Below the pieces are notes generated by a model. That model was not told the DNA's origin, made no database searches, and saw only the letters and a list, made by a program, of their open reading frames with translations. A stretch of DNA of 64,000 nt from an uncultured Ruthenibacterium sp. (GTDB lineage: Bacteria > Bacillota > Clostridia > Oscillospirales > Ruminococcaceae). Position 1 is the stretch's first letter. Each line of letters opens with the position of its first letter. Shown in pieces: positions 1 to 8,298 of the stretch. The stretch covers positions 1-64,000 of the forward strand of contig CAJUMH010000003.1 of NCBI GenBank assembly GCA_910587145.1, in the 5' to 3' direction. The position numbers and the translations under genes are program-made.

Positions 1-340
1 TCCTGACGTTTGCCGGCCACGGGGCCCCGCGTCCGCCCGGGCATCGGCTCCAAGGATTCGCCAATGCTTTCTCCGGGCTCCCACTGCCCCGTGGCCGTCT
101 GCTCTTACAGGAACATCCGCCGCCTCCCCCGCCCGGAGAAGCGCACTATGCGGGGCGGGGGGATCCGGCGGCGTTCCTGACGTTTGCCGGCCACGGGGCC
201 CCGCGTCCGCCCGGGCATCGGCTCCAAGGATTCGCCAATGCTTTCTCCGGGCTCCCACTGCCCCGTGTCCGTCTGCTCTTACAGGAACATCCGCCGCCTC
301 CCCGCCCGGGGAAAGCGCACTATGCGGGGCGGGAAAGCGC
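1..340. repeat. 174-bp tandem duplication, truncated by the window edge
   Basis: Positions 1-174 and 175 to about 337 are nearly identical copies of one unit that begins TCCTGACGTTTGCCGGCC. They differ at a handful of positions, for example gtggccgtctg against gtgtccgtctg and small changes in the C-runs near 127 and 302. No convincing gene lies in it. Each copy ends in a GC-rich inverted segment around a ccgcccc/gggcggg pair, so it could fold as RNA or DNA. The array ends about 10 bases before the strong promoter at 349 and may continue to the left. Confidence 0.85.
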
Positions 341-348
341 CGCCGGCC

Positions 349-376
349 TTGACATTCCCCCGTTTGCGCTTATAAT
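349..376 (+). promoter_or_regulatory. Sigma-A promoter for the D-aspartate ligase operon
   Basis: The -35 box TTGACA (349-354) and the -10 box TATAAT (371-376) are both perfect, separated by 16 bases. Transcription should begin near 383, giving a leader of about 65 nt before the ATG at 450. Confidence 0.85.
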
Positions 377-449
377 AATACTATATCAATCGAGAAATAT
401 CAATCAAAGAAGGCCTTTGGGGCAAATGCCGCAAAGCCAAGGAGCTATT

Positions 450-1679
450 ATGCCAAAAGAAAAACCGCTGATCCCTATGCTCATCGGCGCGGATATGAAC
501 TGCTATTCGATGGCGCGCACGTTCCACGAGGCATATGGCGTAACCTCTTACGCGTTCGGCCGCTGGGCGATGGGCGAGACGATGGCCTCGCGCATCGTGC
601 GTTTTACTGCCGTGCCGGAGATCGATACCGCAGGCGTATTGCTGCGGACGATTACACAATTCGCCGCCGCGCACAAAGAAGCGGCCGTTGTTGTGCTGGG
701 CTGTACCGATGATTATGCCAGTCTGCTGATCGATCTGCGGGACCGTCTGCCCGAAAACTGCACCGCGCCCTATATCACCCCCGCGCTGCGGGATCAACTG
801 GTATCCAAGGCCGATTTTTATAAAATGTGCGAGCGCTATGGCATTCTGTATCCCAAAACCTTCTGCGCACACGGCCCGCTTTCGGCCGAAGCGCTGGGCG
901 AACAGGCGCTGGGCTTTTCGTATCCCGTTATCGTCAAACCGTCCAGTAGCATTTTGTACTGGAAGCACCCGTTCGACGGCATGAAAAAGGTATATACCGC
1001 CGATTCTCCCGCCGAGGCGGCAGCAATCCTTGCGCAGATCTACGGCGCAGGCTATCCGGATATCGTGCTTTTGCAGGATAAAATTCCCGGCGACGACAGC
1101 GCCATGCGCGTGCTGACGGCCTATTGCGGCCGGGACGGCAAGGTGAAGCGCATGTGCCTTGGCCATGTGGGGCTGGAGGAGCACACGCCCAAGGCGCTGG
1201 GCAACCACGCGGCCATCCTTACGGAATACAACGAGCCGCTGATGCAAAAGCTGCGCGCGTTTCTGGACGACATCGGCTATACGGGCTTTGCCAATTTCGA
1301 TATCAAGCACGACAGCCGCGACGGGAGCTGCCGCGTGTTCGAGATCAATTTGCGGCAGGGGCGCAGCAACTACTATATGACAGGCGCGGGCGAAAACCTG
1401 GCCCGTCTTGTGGTGGAGGACGCCGTGCTGGGGCACGACCTCGGCCCGTGCCGGATGTGCCAAAAAGAGGCGTTCTGGCACAGTGTGCCGCGCGGCGTGG
1501 TGTACCGCTATGTAAAGGACGCGGCGTTTGTGGCGCAGGCGAAAAAACTGGCGCGTCAGGGCAAAGAGACCGTCACGCTGGATTACGCGTTCGATCTGCG
1601 GGGAAACCCCAAGCGCTTCGCATATTATCTGATCCATATGCAAAGATACTATAAAAAGTTTAAGTTGTACGCCCGGTAA
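450..1679 (+). CDS. ATP-grasp D-aspartate ligase-like protein
   Basis: This 409-residue ATP-grasp protein should activate a carboxylate and join it to an amine. Its start region (IPMLIGADMNCYSMART), central PGDDSAMRVL and C-terminal EINLRQGRSNYY follow the arrangement I remember for Enterococcus faecium D-aspartate ligase, which adds D-Asp to the lysine side chain of the peptidoglycan precursor. The ATG at 450 is preceded by AAGGAG at 439-444, and an upstream in-frame ATG at 417 lacks a ribosome site. An aspartate racemase gene begins 34 bp downstream and an amidating synthetase follows, which supports D-aspartate as substrate. The family assignment is firm; the exact acceptor is inferred, since most Clostridia have diaminopimelate rather than lysine at position 3. 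Confidence 0.8.
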   Translation: MPKEKPLIPMLIGADMNCYSMARTFHEAYGVTSYAFGRWAMGETMASRIVRFTAVPEIDTAGVLLRTITQFAAAHKEAAVVVLGCTDDYASLLIDLRDRLPENCTAPYITPALRDQLVSKADFYKMCERYGILYPKTFCAHGPLSAEALGEQALGFSYPVIVKPSSSILYWKHPFDGMKKVYTADSPAEAAAILAQIYGAGYPDIVLLQDKIPGDDSAMRVLTAYCGRDGKVKRMCLGHVGLEEHTPKALGNHAAILTEYNEPLMQKLRAFLDDIGYTGFANFDIKHDSRDGSCRVFEINLRQGRSNYYMTGAGENLARLVVEDAVLGHDLGPCRMCQKEAFWHSVPRGVVYRYVKDAAFVAQAKKLARQGKETVTLDYAFDLRGNPKRFAYYLIHMQRYYKKFKLYAR

Positions 1680-1713
1680 CGGGCGGCCAGACGAAACAGG
1701 GGAGGCTTGCCGG

Positions 1714-2436
1714 ATGGATCGACCCTTGCCGAAGGTGCTCGGCATTTTGGGCGGGCTTGGCCCGATGGCGACGGTATATTTTTACGAGCTGCTCACGCGG
1801 CACACAAAGGCCGCGCGCGATCAGGATCATATCGATGTGATCATCAACAGCCGTGCCACCACGCCCGACCGCACGGCCTATATCCTCGGCGAAAGCACGC
1901 AGAACCCATTCGACATCATGGCCGAGGACGCGGCGCGGCTGGTGACGTTCGGCGCGGACGTTCTGGCCATCCCCTGCAACACCGCCCACTATTTTTACGA
2001 CAGGCTGAACGCCACGATCCCCATTCCCATCCTGAACATGGTGGAGGAAACCGTGCGCACCGCTTTGCGCGGCGGCTGCCGTCGGCTGGGCGTGCTGGCC
2101 ACCACGGGCACCGTGCAGACGGGCACTTATCAGCGCATGTGCGCCCGCTGCGGCCTTAACTGCGCCGTGCCGGACGAGGCGGCGCAGCAATGCGTGATGG
2201 AAGTGATCTACCGCGACGTAAAACAGGGCAAACGCGCCGACCCCGCCGCGTTTGCGCGCGCCGTCGATTCCCTGCGCGCGCAGGGGTGCGACCGTGTGGT
2301 GCTGGGCTGCACCGAGCTTTCGCTTGTAAAGCGGGACGAGGGCCTGGATCCGTTTTATCTCGATTCGATGGAAGTGCTGGCCAAAAGCGCAATCCTCGCG
2401 TTTGGAAAAACGCCGGTGGGGCTGGATGAGCTGTAA
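1714..2436 (+). CDS. Aspartate/glutamate racemase family protein (likely aspartate racemase)
   Basis: This 240-residue cytosolic PLP-independent racemase interconverts L- and D-amino acids with two cysteines. The N-terminal GILGGLGPMATVYF motif, the first catalytic cysteine in IPCNTAHYF and the second in LGCTELSL are all present, and the length is normal for RacD-type aspartate racemases. GGAGG sits about 9 bases before the ATG. It lies between the D-aspartate-ligase-like gene and the asparagine-synthetase-like gene, so its job is probably to supply D-aspartate to the ligase, as racD does in Lactococcus. Glutamate or another amino acid as substrate cannot be excluded from sequence alone. Confidence 0.85.
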   Translation: MDRPLPKVLGILGGLGPMATVYFYELLTRHTKAARDQDHIDVIINSRATTPDRTAYILGESTQNPFDIMAEDAARLVTFGADVLAIPCNTAHYFYDRLNATIPIPILNMVEETVRTALRGGCRRLGVLATTGTVQTGTYQRMCARCGLNCAVPDEAAQQCVMEVIYRDVKQGKRADPAAFARAVDSLRAQGCDRVVLGCTELSLVKRDEGLDPFYLDSMEVLAKSAILAFGKTPVGLDEL

Positions 2437-2520
2437 ACAGCGGGCGGTTTGAAACAAACGCCCGGCAAAAAAACGCGGGCCGGCCTGCAGGGCGGCCCCC
2501 GCGCGGCGCAGAAGATCTGT

Positions 2521-2550
2521 TTGCGCGCGCATTCTATTTTCGGGTATTCT
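2521..2550 (+). promoter_or_regulatory. Possible internal promoter before the asnB-like gene
   Basis: TTGCGC (2521-2526), an 18-base spacer and TATTCT (2545-2550) resemble a moderate sigma-A promoter. It lies in the 145-bp gap after the racemase gene and could give the amidotransferase separate expression. Confidence 0.4.
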
Positions 2551-2581
2551 GCCCGGCCAAAAGGCATGGAGGAAACAGGCA

Positions 2582-4420
2582 ATGTGCGGATTTATCGGAT
2601 TCACCGACCACCCCGGCAACGAAAAAGAGATTTTGCAGCGGATGATGGACCGCATCGTGCATCGCGGGCCGGATATGGGCGATTTGTATACGGACGATGG
2701 CGTGGCGCTGGGCTTTCGGCGGCTGTCGATCTTGGATCTTTCCGCCGCGGGCGCGCAGCCGATGCGAAGCGAGGACGGCAATATTGTCATCGTGTTCAAC
2801 GGCGAGATCTATAACTTCCAATCGCTGCGCGAGGAGCTGCAGGCAAAAGGCCACACGTTCCACTGCGCGGCGGACAGCGAGGTGCTCATCCACGGATACG
2901 AGGAATACGGCACAAGGCTTGTGGATCATTTGCGCGGGATGTTCGCGTTCGTCATCTGGGATAAAGCGAATCGCCGACTGTTCGGCGCGCGCGATATCTT
3001 CGGCATCAAACCGTTCTATTATTATCCCATTCCCGACGGCTCGGGCATTTTGTTCGGCAGCGAGATTAAGGCGTTTTTGGAGCACCCGAAGTTTGTAAAG
3101 GCCATTAACGAGAACGCGCTGCGGCCTTATTTGACGCTGCAGTATTCCGCCACGGAAGAGACGTTTTTTAAGGGCGTTTACAAGCTGCCGGCCGCGCATC
3201 TGTTCGTTTACGAAAACGGCAGGCTGCGCACCCGCCGCTATTGGGACTGCGAGTTTAAGCCCAAGGAGCAAACCTTCGAGGCCTGCGCCGAAACATTAGA
3301 CAGCGTGGTGCACGAATCGGTGTCGGCACACCGCATTGCGGATGTGAAGGTGGGTTCGTTCCTCTCGGGCGGCGTGGATTCCAGCTACATCGCGGCCGTG
3401 CTGATGCCCGATACCACGTACAGCGTTGGCTTTCGGCAGGATCAATTCAACGAGACGAATTACGCCGCCGAGCTCTCGCAAAAACTGGGTATCCACAACC
3501 GCCGCAAGCTGATCACGGCGGACGAGTGCTTTGAGGCGTTCCCGGAGATTCAGTACCATATGGACGAGCCGCAGTCGAACCCATCCAGTGTGCCGCTGTG
3601 GTTTTTGGCAAAGCTGGCGCGCGAAGAGGTAACGGTGGTGCTTTCGGGCGAGGGCGCGGACGAGATCTTTGCCGGATACGAGTGGTACGCCGATACGCCC
3701 GCGATGGAAAAATACAAAAGGCTGCCGCTGGGCGTGCGCCGCGCGGCGGCGAACGCGGCAAAAAAGCTGCCGTATTTTAAGGGCAAAAATTTCCTCATCA
3801 AAAGCGCCGAACGGCCCGAGGATTATTTTTACGGGCAGGCGCTGGTGTTCCCCGAGGCCGAGGCGGACGCGGTTTTGCAGCCCGCCTACGCAAACGGCCC
3901 GCAGGCGCACGCGCTGGCGGCGCCCGTTTACGCGCGTGTACAGGGGCAGGACGAGGTGACGAAAAAGCAGTATCTGGATATGAACCTCTGGCTGCCCGGG
4001 GACATTCTGCTCAAAGCGGATAAAATGTGCATGGCGCACAGCCTGGAGCTGCGCGTGCCGTTTTTGGATAAAGAGGTGATGGCGTTCGCCGAGACGATCC
4101 CCACCGATTACCGCATTCAGGGAACGGACGTGAAGGTGGTAATGCGCCACGCGGCCAACAAAACGCTGCCGGACGAATGGGCAAACCGCCCCAAAAAGGG
4201 CTTCCCCGTGCCCATCCGCTACTGGCTGCGGGAAGAAAGATATTACCGCATTGTGAAGGAATATTTTGAAAGCGATTATGCCGCGGTGTTCTTCCGGCCC
4301 GATGTACTGCAAAGGCTGCTGGAGGATCACTACCACAGCCGCGCCAACAACCAAAGAAAGATCTGGACGGTGTTCACGTTTTTAGTTTGGTACAAAAGAT
4401 TTTTTGTCGACGAGAAATAA
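2582..4420 (+). CDS. asnB: Asparagine synthase (glutamine-hydrolysing), possible D-Asp amidating AsnH type
   Basis: This 612-residue two-domain amidotransferase transfers ammonia from glutamine to an aspartyl carboxylate using ATP. It starts with MCGF, so cysteine 2 is the class II glutaminase nucleophile, and GPDMGD plus FNGEIYNF complete that domain. The synthetase half has the PP-loop LSGGVDSS and the second ATP motif LSGEGADEIFAGYEW. TGGAGG at 2567-2572 marks the start. Free asparagine synthesis is the default role. Its position directly after a D-Asp ligase-like gene and a racemase suggests instead a role like Lactococcus AsnH, which amidates the D-Asp cross-bridge of peptidoglycan. The motifs do not decide between the two. 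Confidence 0.85.
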   Translation: MCGFIGFTDHPGNEKEILQRMMDRIVHRGPDMGDLYTDDGVALGFRRLSILDLSAAGAQPMRSEDGNIVIVFNGEIYNFQSLREELQAKGHTFHCAADSEVLIHGYEEYGTRLVDHLRGMFAFVIWDKANRRLFGARDIFGIKPFYYYPIPDGSGILFGSEIKAFLEHPKFVKAINENALRPYLTLQYSATEETFFKGVYKLPAAHLFVYENGRLRTRRYWDCEFKPKEQTFEACAETLDSVVHESVSAHRIADVKVGSFLSGGVDSSYIAAVLMPDTTYSVGFRQDQFNETNYAAELSQKLGIHNRRKLITADECFEAFPEIQYHMDEPQSNPSSVPLWFLAKLAREEVTVVLSGEGADEIFAGYEWYADTPAMEKYKRLPLGVRRAAANAAKKLPYFKGKNFLIKSAERPEDYFYGQALVFPEAEADAVLQPAYANGPQAHALAAPVYARVQGQDEVTKKQYLDMNLWLPGDILLKADKMCMAHSLELRVPFLDKEVMAFAETIPTDYRIQGTDVKVVMRHAANKTLPDEWANRPKKGFPVPIRYWLREERYYRIVKEYFESDYAAVFFRPDVLQRLLEDHYHSRANNQRKIWTVFTFLVWYKRFFVDEK

Positions 4421-4461
4421 GAAGTGCGCTGTGGAGAAGAGCGGCAAAGAGAGGAAACAAC

Positions 4462-5682
4462 GTGAAAAAGACAATGCTGCGCCGCAGCCTTGCGCTGCTT
4501 TTGGCGCTGGGCCTTGTGCCGGGCTTGGCCGGGTGCGGCAGCGCGGGGATGGATGCGAGCGCCGCCGCGATGTTTTTGCGCAAAGCCGAGGGCACGGTAC
4601 AGGTTGCCGACGCCGAGGGGCAGGACGTGGAAATTGCGGAAAACCTGGGCCTTTACAGCGGCTATGCCGTGGGCACAAAGGACGAGAGCTTTGCGTGGAT
4701 TGATCTGGACAAAGTAAAGTTCGCAAAGCTAAACGAAAACAGCGAGGCGGCCGTTACAAAGGAAGACAAAAGCCTTTCGATCGAGATCCGCTCCGGCAGC
4801 CTGTTTTTTAATGTTGCCGAGCCCTTGGCCGAGGACGAAACGATGGAGATTTCCGCCTCCTCCATGCTGGTGGGCATCCGTGGCACCTGCGGCTGGGTGG
4901 CGCAAAATACAGTCGGTATTTTGGAGGGCACGGTCACCGTCACCGCCGGGCAGGAGACCGCGACGGTCAATGCCGGAGAGATCGTCTATCTGACGCAGGA
5001 CGGCGCGCTGACGGTGAGGGAGCTTACATTCGCTTCGATCCCCGCCTTTGTGGCGCGGGAGCTTTTGGACGATGAAGCTTTGCAGCAGGCGGTTTTGGAG
5101 GCCAGCGGCCTGTATATTCCAACTACTTATGAAGAGCTGTTGAGTGTATTGGAGAAAGGCTCTCTGGGAGGGGAAACCGTATACTCCGAGGAAATCGATT
5201 TTGAGGCCGACGGCAGCCCGGAGCTTTTGGTGATCTCGCTGCAGGAGGCGGGCGGGGCTCATGAGGACTTCGCAGAGGAAGGGCATTTTCCGTACCGGCG
5301 CATCAGCTTTGGGATCTACCGGAACGGGCCGGAGGGCTTCCGGTTCCTTACCGGTACATTGCCCGTGATCTCTCGGGGAATGTATGCCCAATCCTGTTCG
5401 CTGGTGGAGCAGAACGGCAGGCTGTTCCTGCGATGCGTGGGTGAATCGAAGACGACCGGAAGCTTCGTACAATATTACGGTTCGCTTGCCGAGCGGGACG
5501 GCGGCATGGAGGAGTGGGGCGAGGTGGATCTCATCCATACCGCAGATGCGTTTTCCTATGTGGCGGGCCATGATGAAAATGGCTTCACGGACAAAGAGCA
5601 GGAACAGGTATCTGGCACCCAGACCCCCTACACCTTTGCGGGGGAGATTTACAGAGTCGACGGGATCGATTCGGAATCATGA
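4462..5682 (+). CDS. FecR-domain lipoprotein
   Basis: This 406-residue lipoprotein begins at a GTG (4462) with a purine-rich ribosome site (gagagg) just upstream. A signal peptide ends in GLAGC, so Cys25 would be lipidated and the protein anchored outside the membrane. Residues of about 35-190 form a FecR-like domain recognisable by LVGIRGTCGWV, a fold that usually senses or scaffolds at the cell surface. The C-terminal 200 residues carry a FEADGSPELLVISL stretch of the kind seen in secreted lipoproteins with acidic, possibly calcium-binding loops, but no enzyme motif. It follows the asnB-like gene by 41 bp and may share its transcript. No FecI-type sigma factor is nearby, so the classical iron-signalling role is unlikely. 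Confidence 0.75.
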   Translation: MKKTMLRRSLALLLALGLVPGLAGCGSAGMDASAAAMFLRKAEGTVQVADAEGQDVEIAENLGLYSGYAVGTKDESFAWIDLDKVKFAKLNENSEAAVTKEDKSLSIEIRSGSLFFNVAEPLAEDETMEISASSMLVGIRGTCGWVAQNTVGILEGTVTVTAGQETATVNAGEIVYLTQDGALTVRELTFASIPAFVARELLDDEALQQAVLEASGLYIPTTYEELLSVLEKGSLGGETVYSEEIDFEADGSPELLVISLQEAGGAHEDFAEEGHFPYRRISFGIYRNGPEGFRFLTGTLPVISRGMYAQSCSLVEQNGRLFLRCVGESKTTGSFVQYYGSLAERDGGMEEWGEVDLIHTADAFSYVAGHDENGFTDKEQEQVSGTQTPYTFAGEIYRVDGIDSES

Positions 5683-5703
5683 GGGCATGCAACGCCGCGC
5701 CCT

Positions 5704-5759
5704 GCAAAGCGGGCCTTTCAGGGCGCTTTGGCTTCGGATCTCACCGCCCCTTGAAAGGC
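5704..5759. repeat. Dispersed palindromic repeat, copy 1, also a terminator-like hairpin
   Basis: Positions 5704-5746 match two other copies at 49415-49455 and 50757-50794. The shared pattern is GCAAAGC, a short variable arm, CGCTTTG, a few bases, then GATCTCACCG. Here the surrounding sequence also forms a stem between GCCTTTCA (5713-5720) and TGAAAGGC (5752-5759), placed just after the lipoprotein gene, so it may stop transcription. Confidence 0.55.
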
Positions 5760-5965
5760 AATGCTTTTCAGGGCGCGCAGATCCTGACGGCGGCGTAAAA
5801 ACTGCCGCTTCGCCGCCCGCCTCAGGCTCAGAAAAGCAATCAAAAAACCGGGCATGCTTCATTCGCGTGCCCCGAAAGGACGGGCCCGAAGGTTGAAGCA
5901 TTGTAATTTAAGCACAATACCAAAAAAGGGTACACGAAAGCAGGCCCCCGGAGAAGGGCCCAATC

Positions 5966-6146
5966 AAGCAGGCAGTGGCCGGACGCTCATTGAAAGAGGG
6001 AAGGAGCCCGTCCCTCCGAAGATAAGGCTACAGGGTTCCAAGCCCTATGGATGGGTGCCGGAAAGAACATCCGGCACACAGATTGATTCGGTTCAACGCG
6101 AAGCGGGGGCCCGCGCGCCTTCACGTGCGCTGTAGGATGCCTGTTT
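5966..6146 (+). ncRNA. Candidate structured RNA upstream of metG (family not recognised)
   Basis: The 560-bp gap before metG has no plausible gene but holds a closed set of helices. AAGCAGGCA (5966-5974) can pair with TGCCTGTTT (6138-6146) as an outer stem. Inside are hairpins GAGGGA/TCCCTC (5996-6001 with 6011-6016), AGGG/CCCT (6032-6046) and GTGCCGGA/TCCGGCAC (6055-6062 with 6070-6077, 7-base loop). The size near 180 nt would suit a standalone small RNA or a long metG leader. I looked for T-box, SAM, 6S, SRP and tmRNA signatures and did not find clear ones. The rest of the gap, 5760-5965, shows nothing further. Confidence 0.35.
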
Positions 6147-6240
6147 CCTCAAGCACATTTTAACAAATTTTTGACTGCTGCGTCAGAGGCTTCATTCTCT
6201 TTGGCGCCCTGCGGCGCAGCGGAAAGGAACGGCCATATCG

Positions 6241-8253
6241 ATGAAAAACAAAAAGACATTCTACATCACTACGCCCATCTATTACCCCAGCGATAAGCTG
6301 CACATCGGCCACAGCTACACCACCGTTGTGTGCGACGCCATTGCGCGCTATAAGCGCATGCAGGGCTACGACGTCATGTACCTGACGGGCACCGACGAGC
6401 ACGGCCAGAAGATCGAGGATAAGGCCGCCGCCAAGGGTGCGGCGCCGCAGGCCTATGTGGACGAGATCGTCGCCGGCATCCGGGAACTGTGGAAGCTGAT
6501 GAGCATATCGAACGACCGCTTCATCCGCACTACAGACGATTACCATATGGAAAGCTGCCAGAAGATCTTTACGCAGCTGTATGAGCAGGGCGATATCTAC
6601 AAGGGCGTGTACAAGGGGCATTACTGCAAGCCGTGCGAAAGCTTTTGGACAGACAGCCAGCTGGTGGACGGCAAATGCCCCGATTGCGGGCGCGAGGTGT
6701 ACGAGGCCGAGGAGGAGGCGTATTTCTTCCGCACCGGCAAGTATGCCGACCGTCTGCTGAAGCTCTATGAGGAAACCCCCGAATTCATCCAGCCCGAGAC
6801 GCGCAAAAACGAGATGATCGCGTTTATCAAGCAGGGCCTGCAGGACACCTGCGTCTCGCGCACCAGTGTGCAGTGGGGCATCCCTGTGCCGTTCGACCCC
6901 AAGCACACGATGTATGTGTGGGTGGACGCGCTTTCAAACTATATCTCGGCGCTGGGCTACGGCAACGGCGCTTATCAGGATTACGAAAAATTCTGGCCCG
7001 CCGATCTGCACATTGTGGGTAAAGAGATTTTGCGCTTTCATACCATTTTGTGGCCCGCCATGCTGATGGCGCTGGGCCTGCCGCTGCCCAAACGCGTGTT
7101 CGGCCATGGCTGGCTGCTTTTGGACGGCGGCAAAATGAGCAAATCGAAGGGCAATGTCGTCGATCCCGTAGTGCTGTGCGAGCGCTACGGTGTGGACGCG
7201 GTGCGCTATTTCCTTTTGCGCGAGATCCCGTTCGGCAACGACGGCAATTTTTCAAACGAGGCGCTCATCAACCGCATCAACGCCGATCTGGCAAACGATC
7301 TGGGCAATCTGCTCTCGCGCAGTGTTGCGATGATCGAAAAATACTTCGGCGGCACGCTGCCTGCCGCGCGCGAGGCAGACGCGCTGGACGCGGAGCTGAT
7401 CGCCCTCACCGAGGCGCTGCCCGGCAAGGTGACGGCGGCGATGGACATGCTGCAGGTGCCCGGCGCGCTGGCGGAGATTTTTAAGGTGGTCCAGCGCGCG
7501 AACAAGTACATTGACGAAACCGCGCCGTGGCTGCTGGCGAAGGACGAGGCAAAGCTGCCGCGCCTTGCGGCGGTACTCTATAACCTGTGCGAGGTGCTGC
7601 GCACGGCGACGGTGCTGCTCACGCCGTTTATGCCCGGCACCACACCCAAGATGGCGGCCCAGCTGGGCCTTGCCGAAGAGAGCCTGCGTTTTGAAACGCT
7701 GGGCAAATTCGGCGGCCTGCCCGAGCCGTTTACCGTGCACAAGGGCGAGGCGCTGTTCCCGCGCATTGATCTCGAAAAAGAATTAGAGGCGCTGGCCGCC
7801 GAACGCGAAAAGGCCCTGTCGGCCGCCGCCCAACAGGCAGCTGAAAAAAAGGCCGCGCAGGGTGCCGGGGCCGCCGCGCAGCCTGCGCCCAAAGCGTCGG
7901 CCGAGCCCATCGAGCACGAGCCGGAGGTGGATTTTGACGCCTTCTGCAAGGTAGAAATGCGCGTGGGGCTGGTAAAGGCCTGCGAGAACCTGAAAGAGAG
8001 CAAAAAGCTTTTGAAGCTGACGATTTTCGACGGCGAGCGCGAGCGCACGATCCTTTCGGGCATTGCCAAATGGTACAGGCCCGAGCAGCTGACGGGCAAA
8101 AAGGTGGGCGTTGTGGTAAACCTTGCCCCGCGCTCAATGCTGAGCGGCAAATATGTCTCCGATGGCATGGTGCTGGCGGCGGATACCGCCGACGGCGGCG
8201 CGAGTGTGGCGTTTTTTCCGGATGATGTGGCTGCCGGGGCGCGCATTCACTGA
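6241..8253 (+). CDS. metG: Methionine-tRNA ligase with C-terminal tRNA-binding domain
   Basis: This 670-residue class I synthetase charges tRNA(Met) with methionine. The HIGH signature is intact at residues 21-24 (HIGHSY) and KMSKS at 298-302. A zinc knuckle is formed by Cys129, Cys132, Cys146 and Cys149 (CKPC and CPDC), as in the Bacillus/Clostridia MetG type. After a charged alanine-rich linker around residues 515-555, the last 110 residues are a Trbp/EMAP-II OB-fold (VEMRVGLVKACENL), which improves tRNA binding and allows dimerisation. A GGAAAGGA ribosome site precedes the ATG with a long 12-base spacing. tatD follows 45 bp downstream, a common Firmicutes arrangement. Confidence 0.97.
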   Translation: MKNKKTFYITTPIYYPSDKLHIGHSYTTVVCDAIARYKRMQGYDVMYLTGTDEHGQKIEDKAAAKGAAPQAYVDEIVAGIRELWKLMSISNDRFIRTTDDYHMESCQKIFTQLYEQGDIYKGVYKGHYCKPCESFWTDSQLVDGKCPDCGREVYEAEEEAYFFRTGKYADRLLKLYEETPEFIQPETRKNEMIAFIKQGLQDTCVSRTSVQWGIPVPFDPKHTMYVWVDALSNYISALGYGNGAYQDYEKFWPADLHIVGKEILRFHTILWPAMLMALGLPLPKRVFGHGWLLLDGGKMSKSKGNVVDPVVLCERYGVDAVRYFLLREIPFGNDGNFSNEALINRINADLANDLGNLLSRSVAMIEKYFGGTLPAAREADALDAELIALTEALPGKVTAAMDMLQVPGALAEIFKVVQRANKYIDETAPWLLAKDEAKLPRLAAVLYNLCEVLRTATVLLTPFMPGTTPKMAAQLGLAEESLRFETLGKFGGLPEPFTVHKGEALFPRIDLEKELEALAAEREKALSAAAQQAAEKKAAQGAGAAAQPAPKASAEPIEHEPEVDFDAFCKVEMRVGLVKACENLKESKKLLKLTIFDGERERTILSGIAKWYRPEQLTGKKVGVVVNLAPRSMLSGKYVSDGMVLAADTADGGASVAFFPDDVAAGARIH

Positions 8254-8298
8254 GGCGATTTGAGAAAACAGGGCGGCAGGGCAAAAAGGAGAAACCCC

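Noticed and set aside
381..1745. Long minus-strand open frame opposite the D-aspartate ligase gene
   Set aside because: It is a mirror of a GC-rich coding frame, His/Arg-rich with no motif, while the plus strand has clear ATP-grasp motifs, promoter and ribosome site. The same applies to other long antisense frames such as 35175-36887, 40517-42640 and 47833-49320.
6090..6104. tRNA T-arm-like word GGTTCAACGCGAA
   Set aside because: No matching acceptor stem, D-arm or anticodon arm surrounds it, so no tRNA is called.
5683..6240. T-box or SAM riboswitch for metG
   Set aside because: The T-box AGGGTGGNACCGCG sequence is absent (only GATGGGTGCCGG is seen) and no SAM-element core was found, so only an unassigned structured RNA is claimed.
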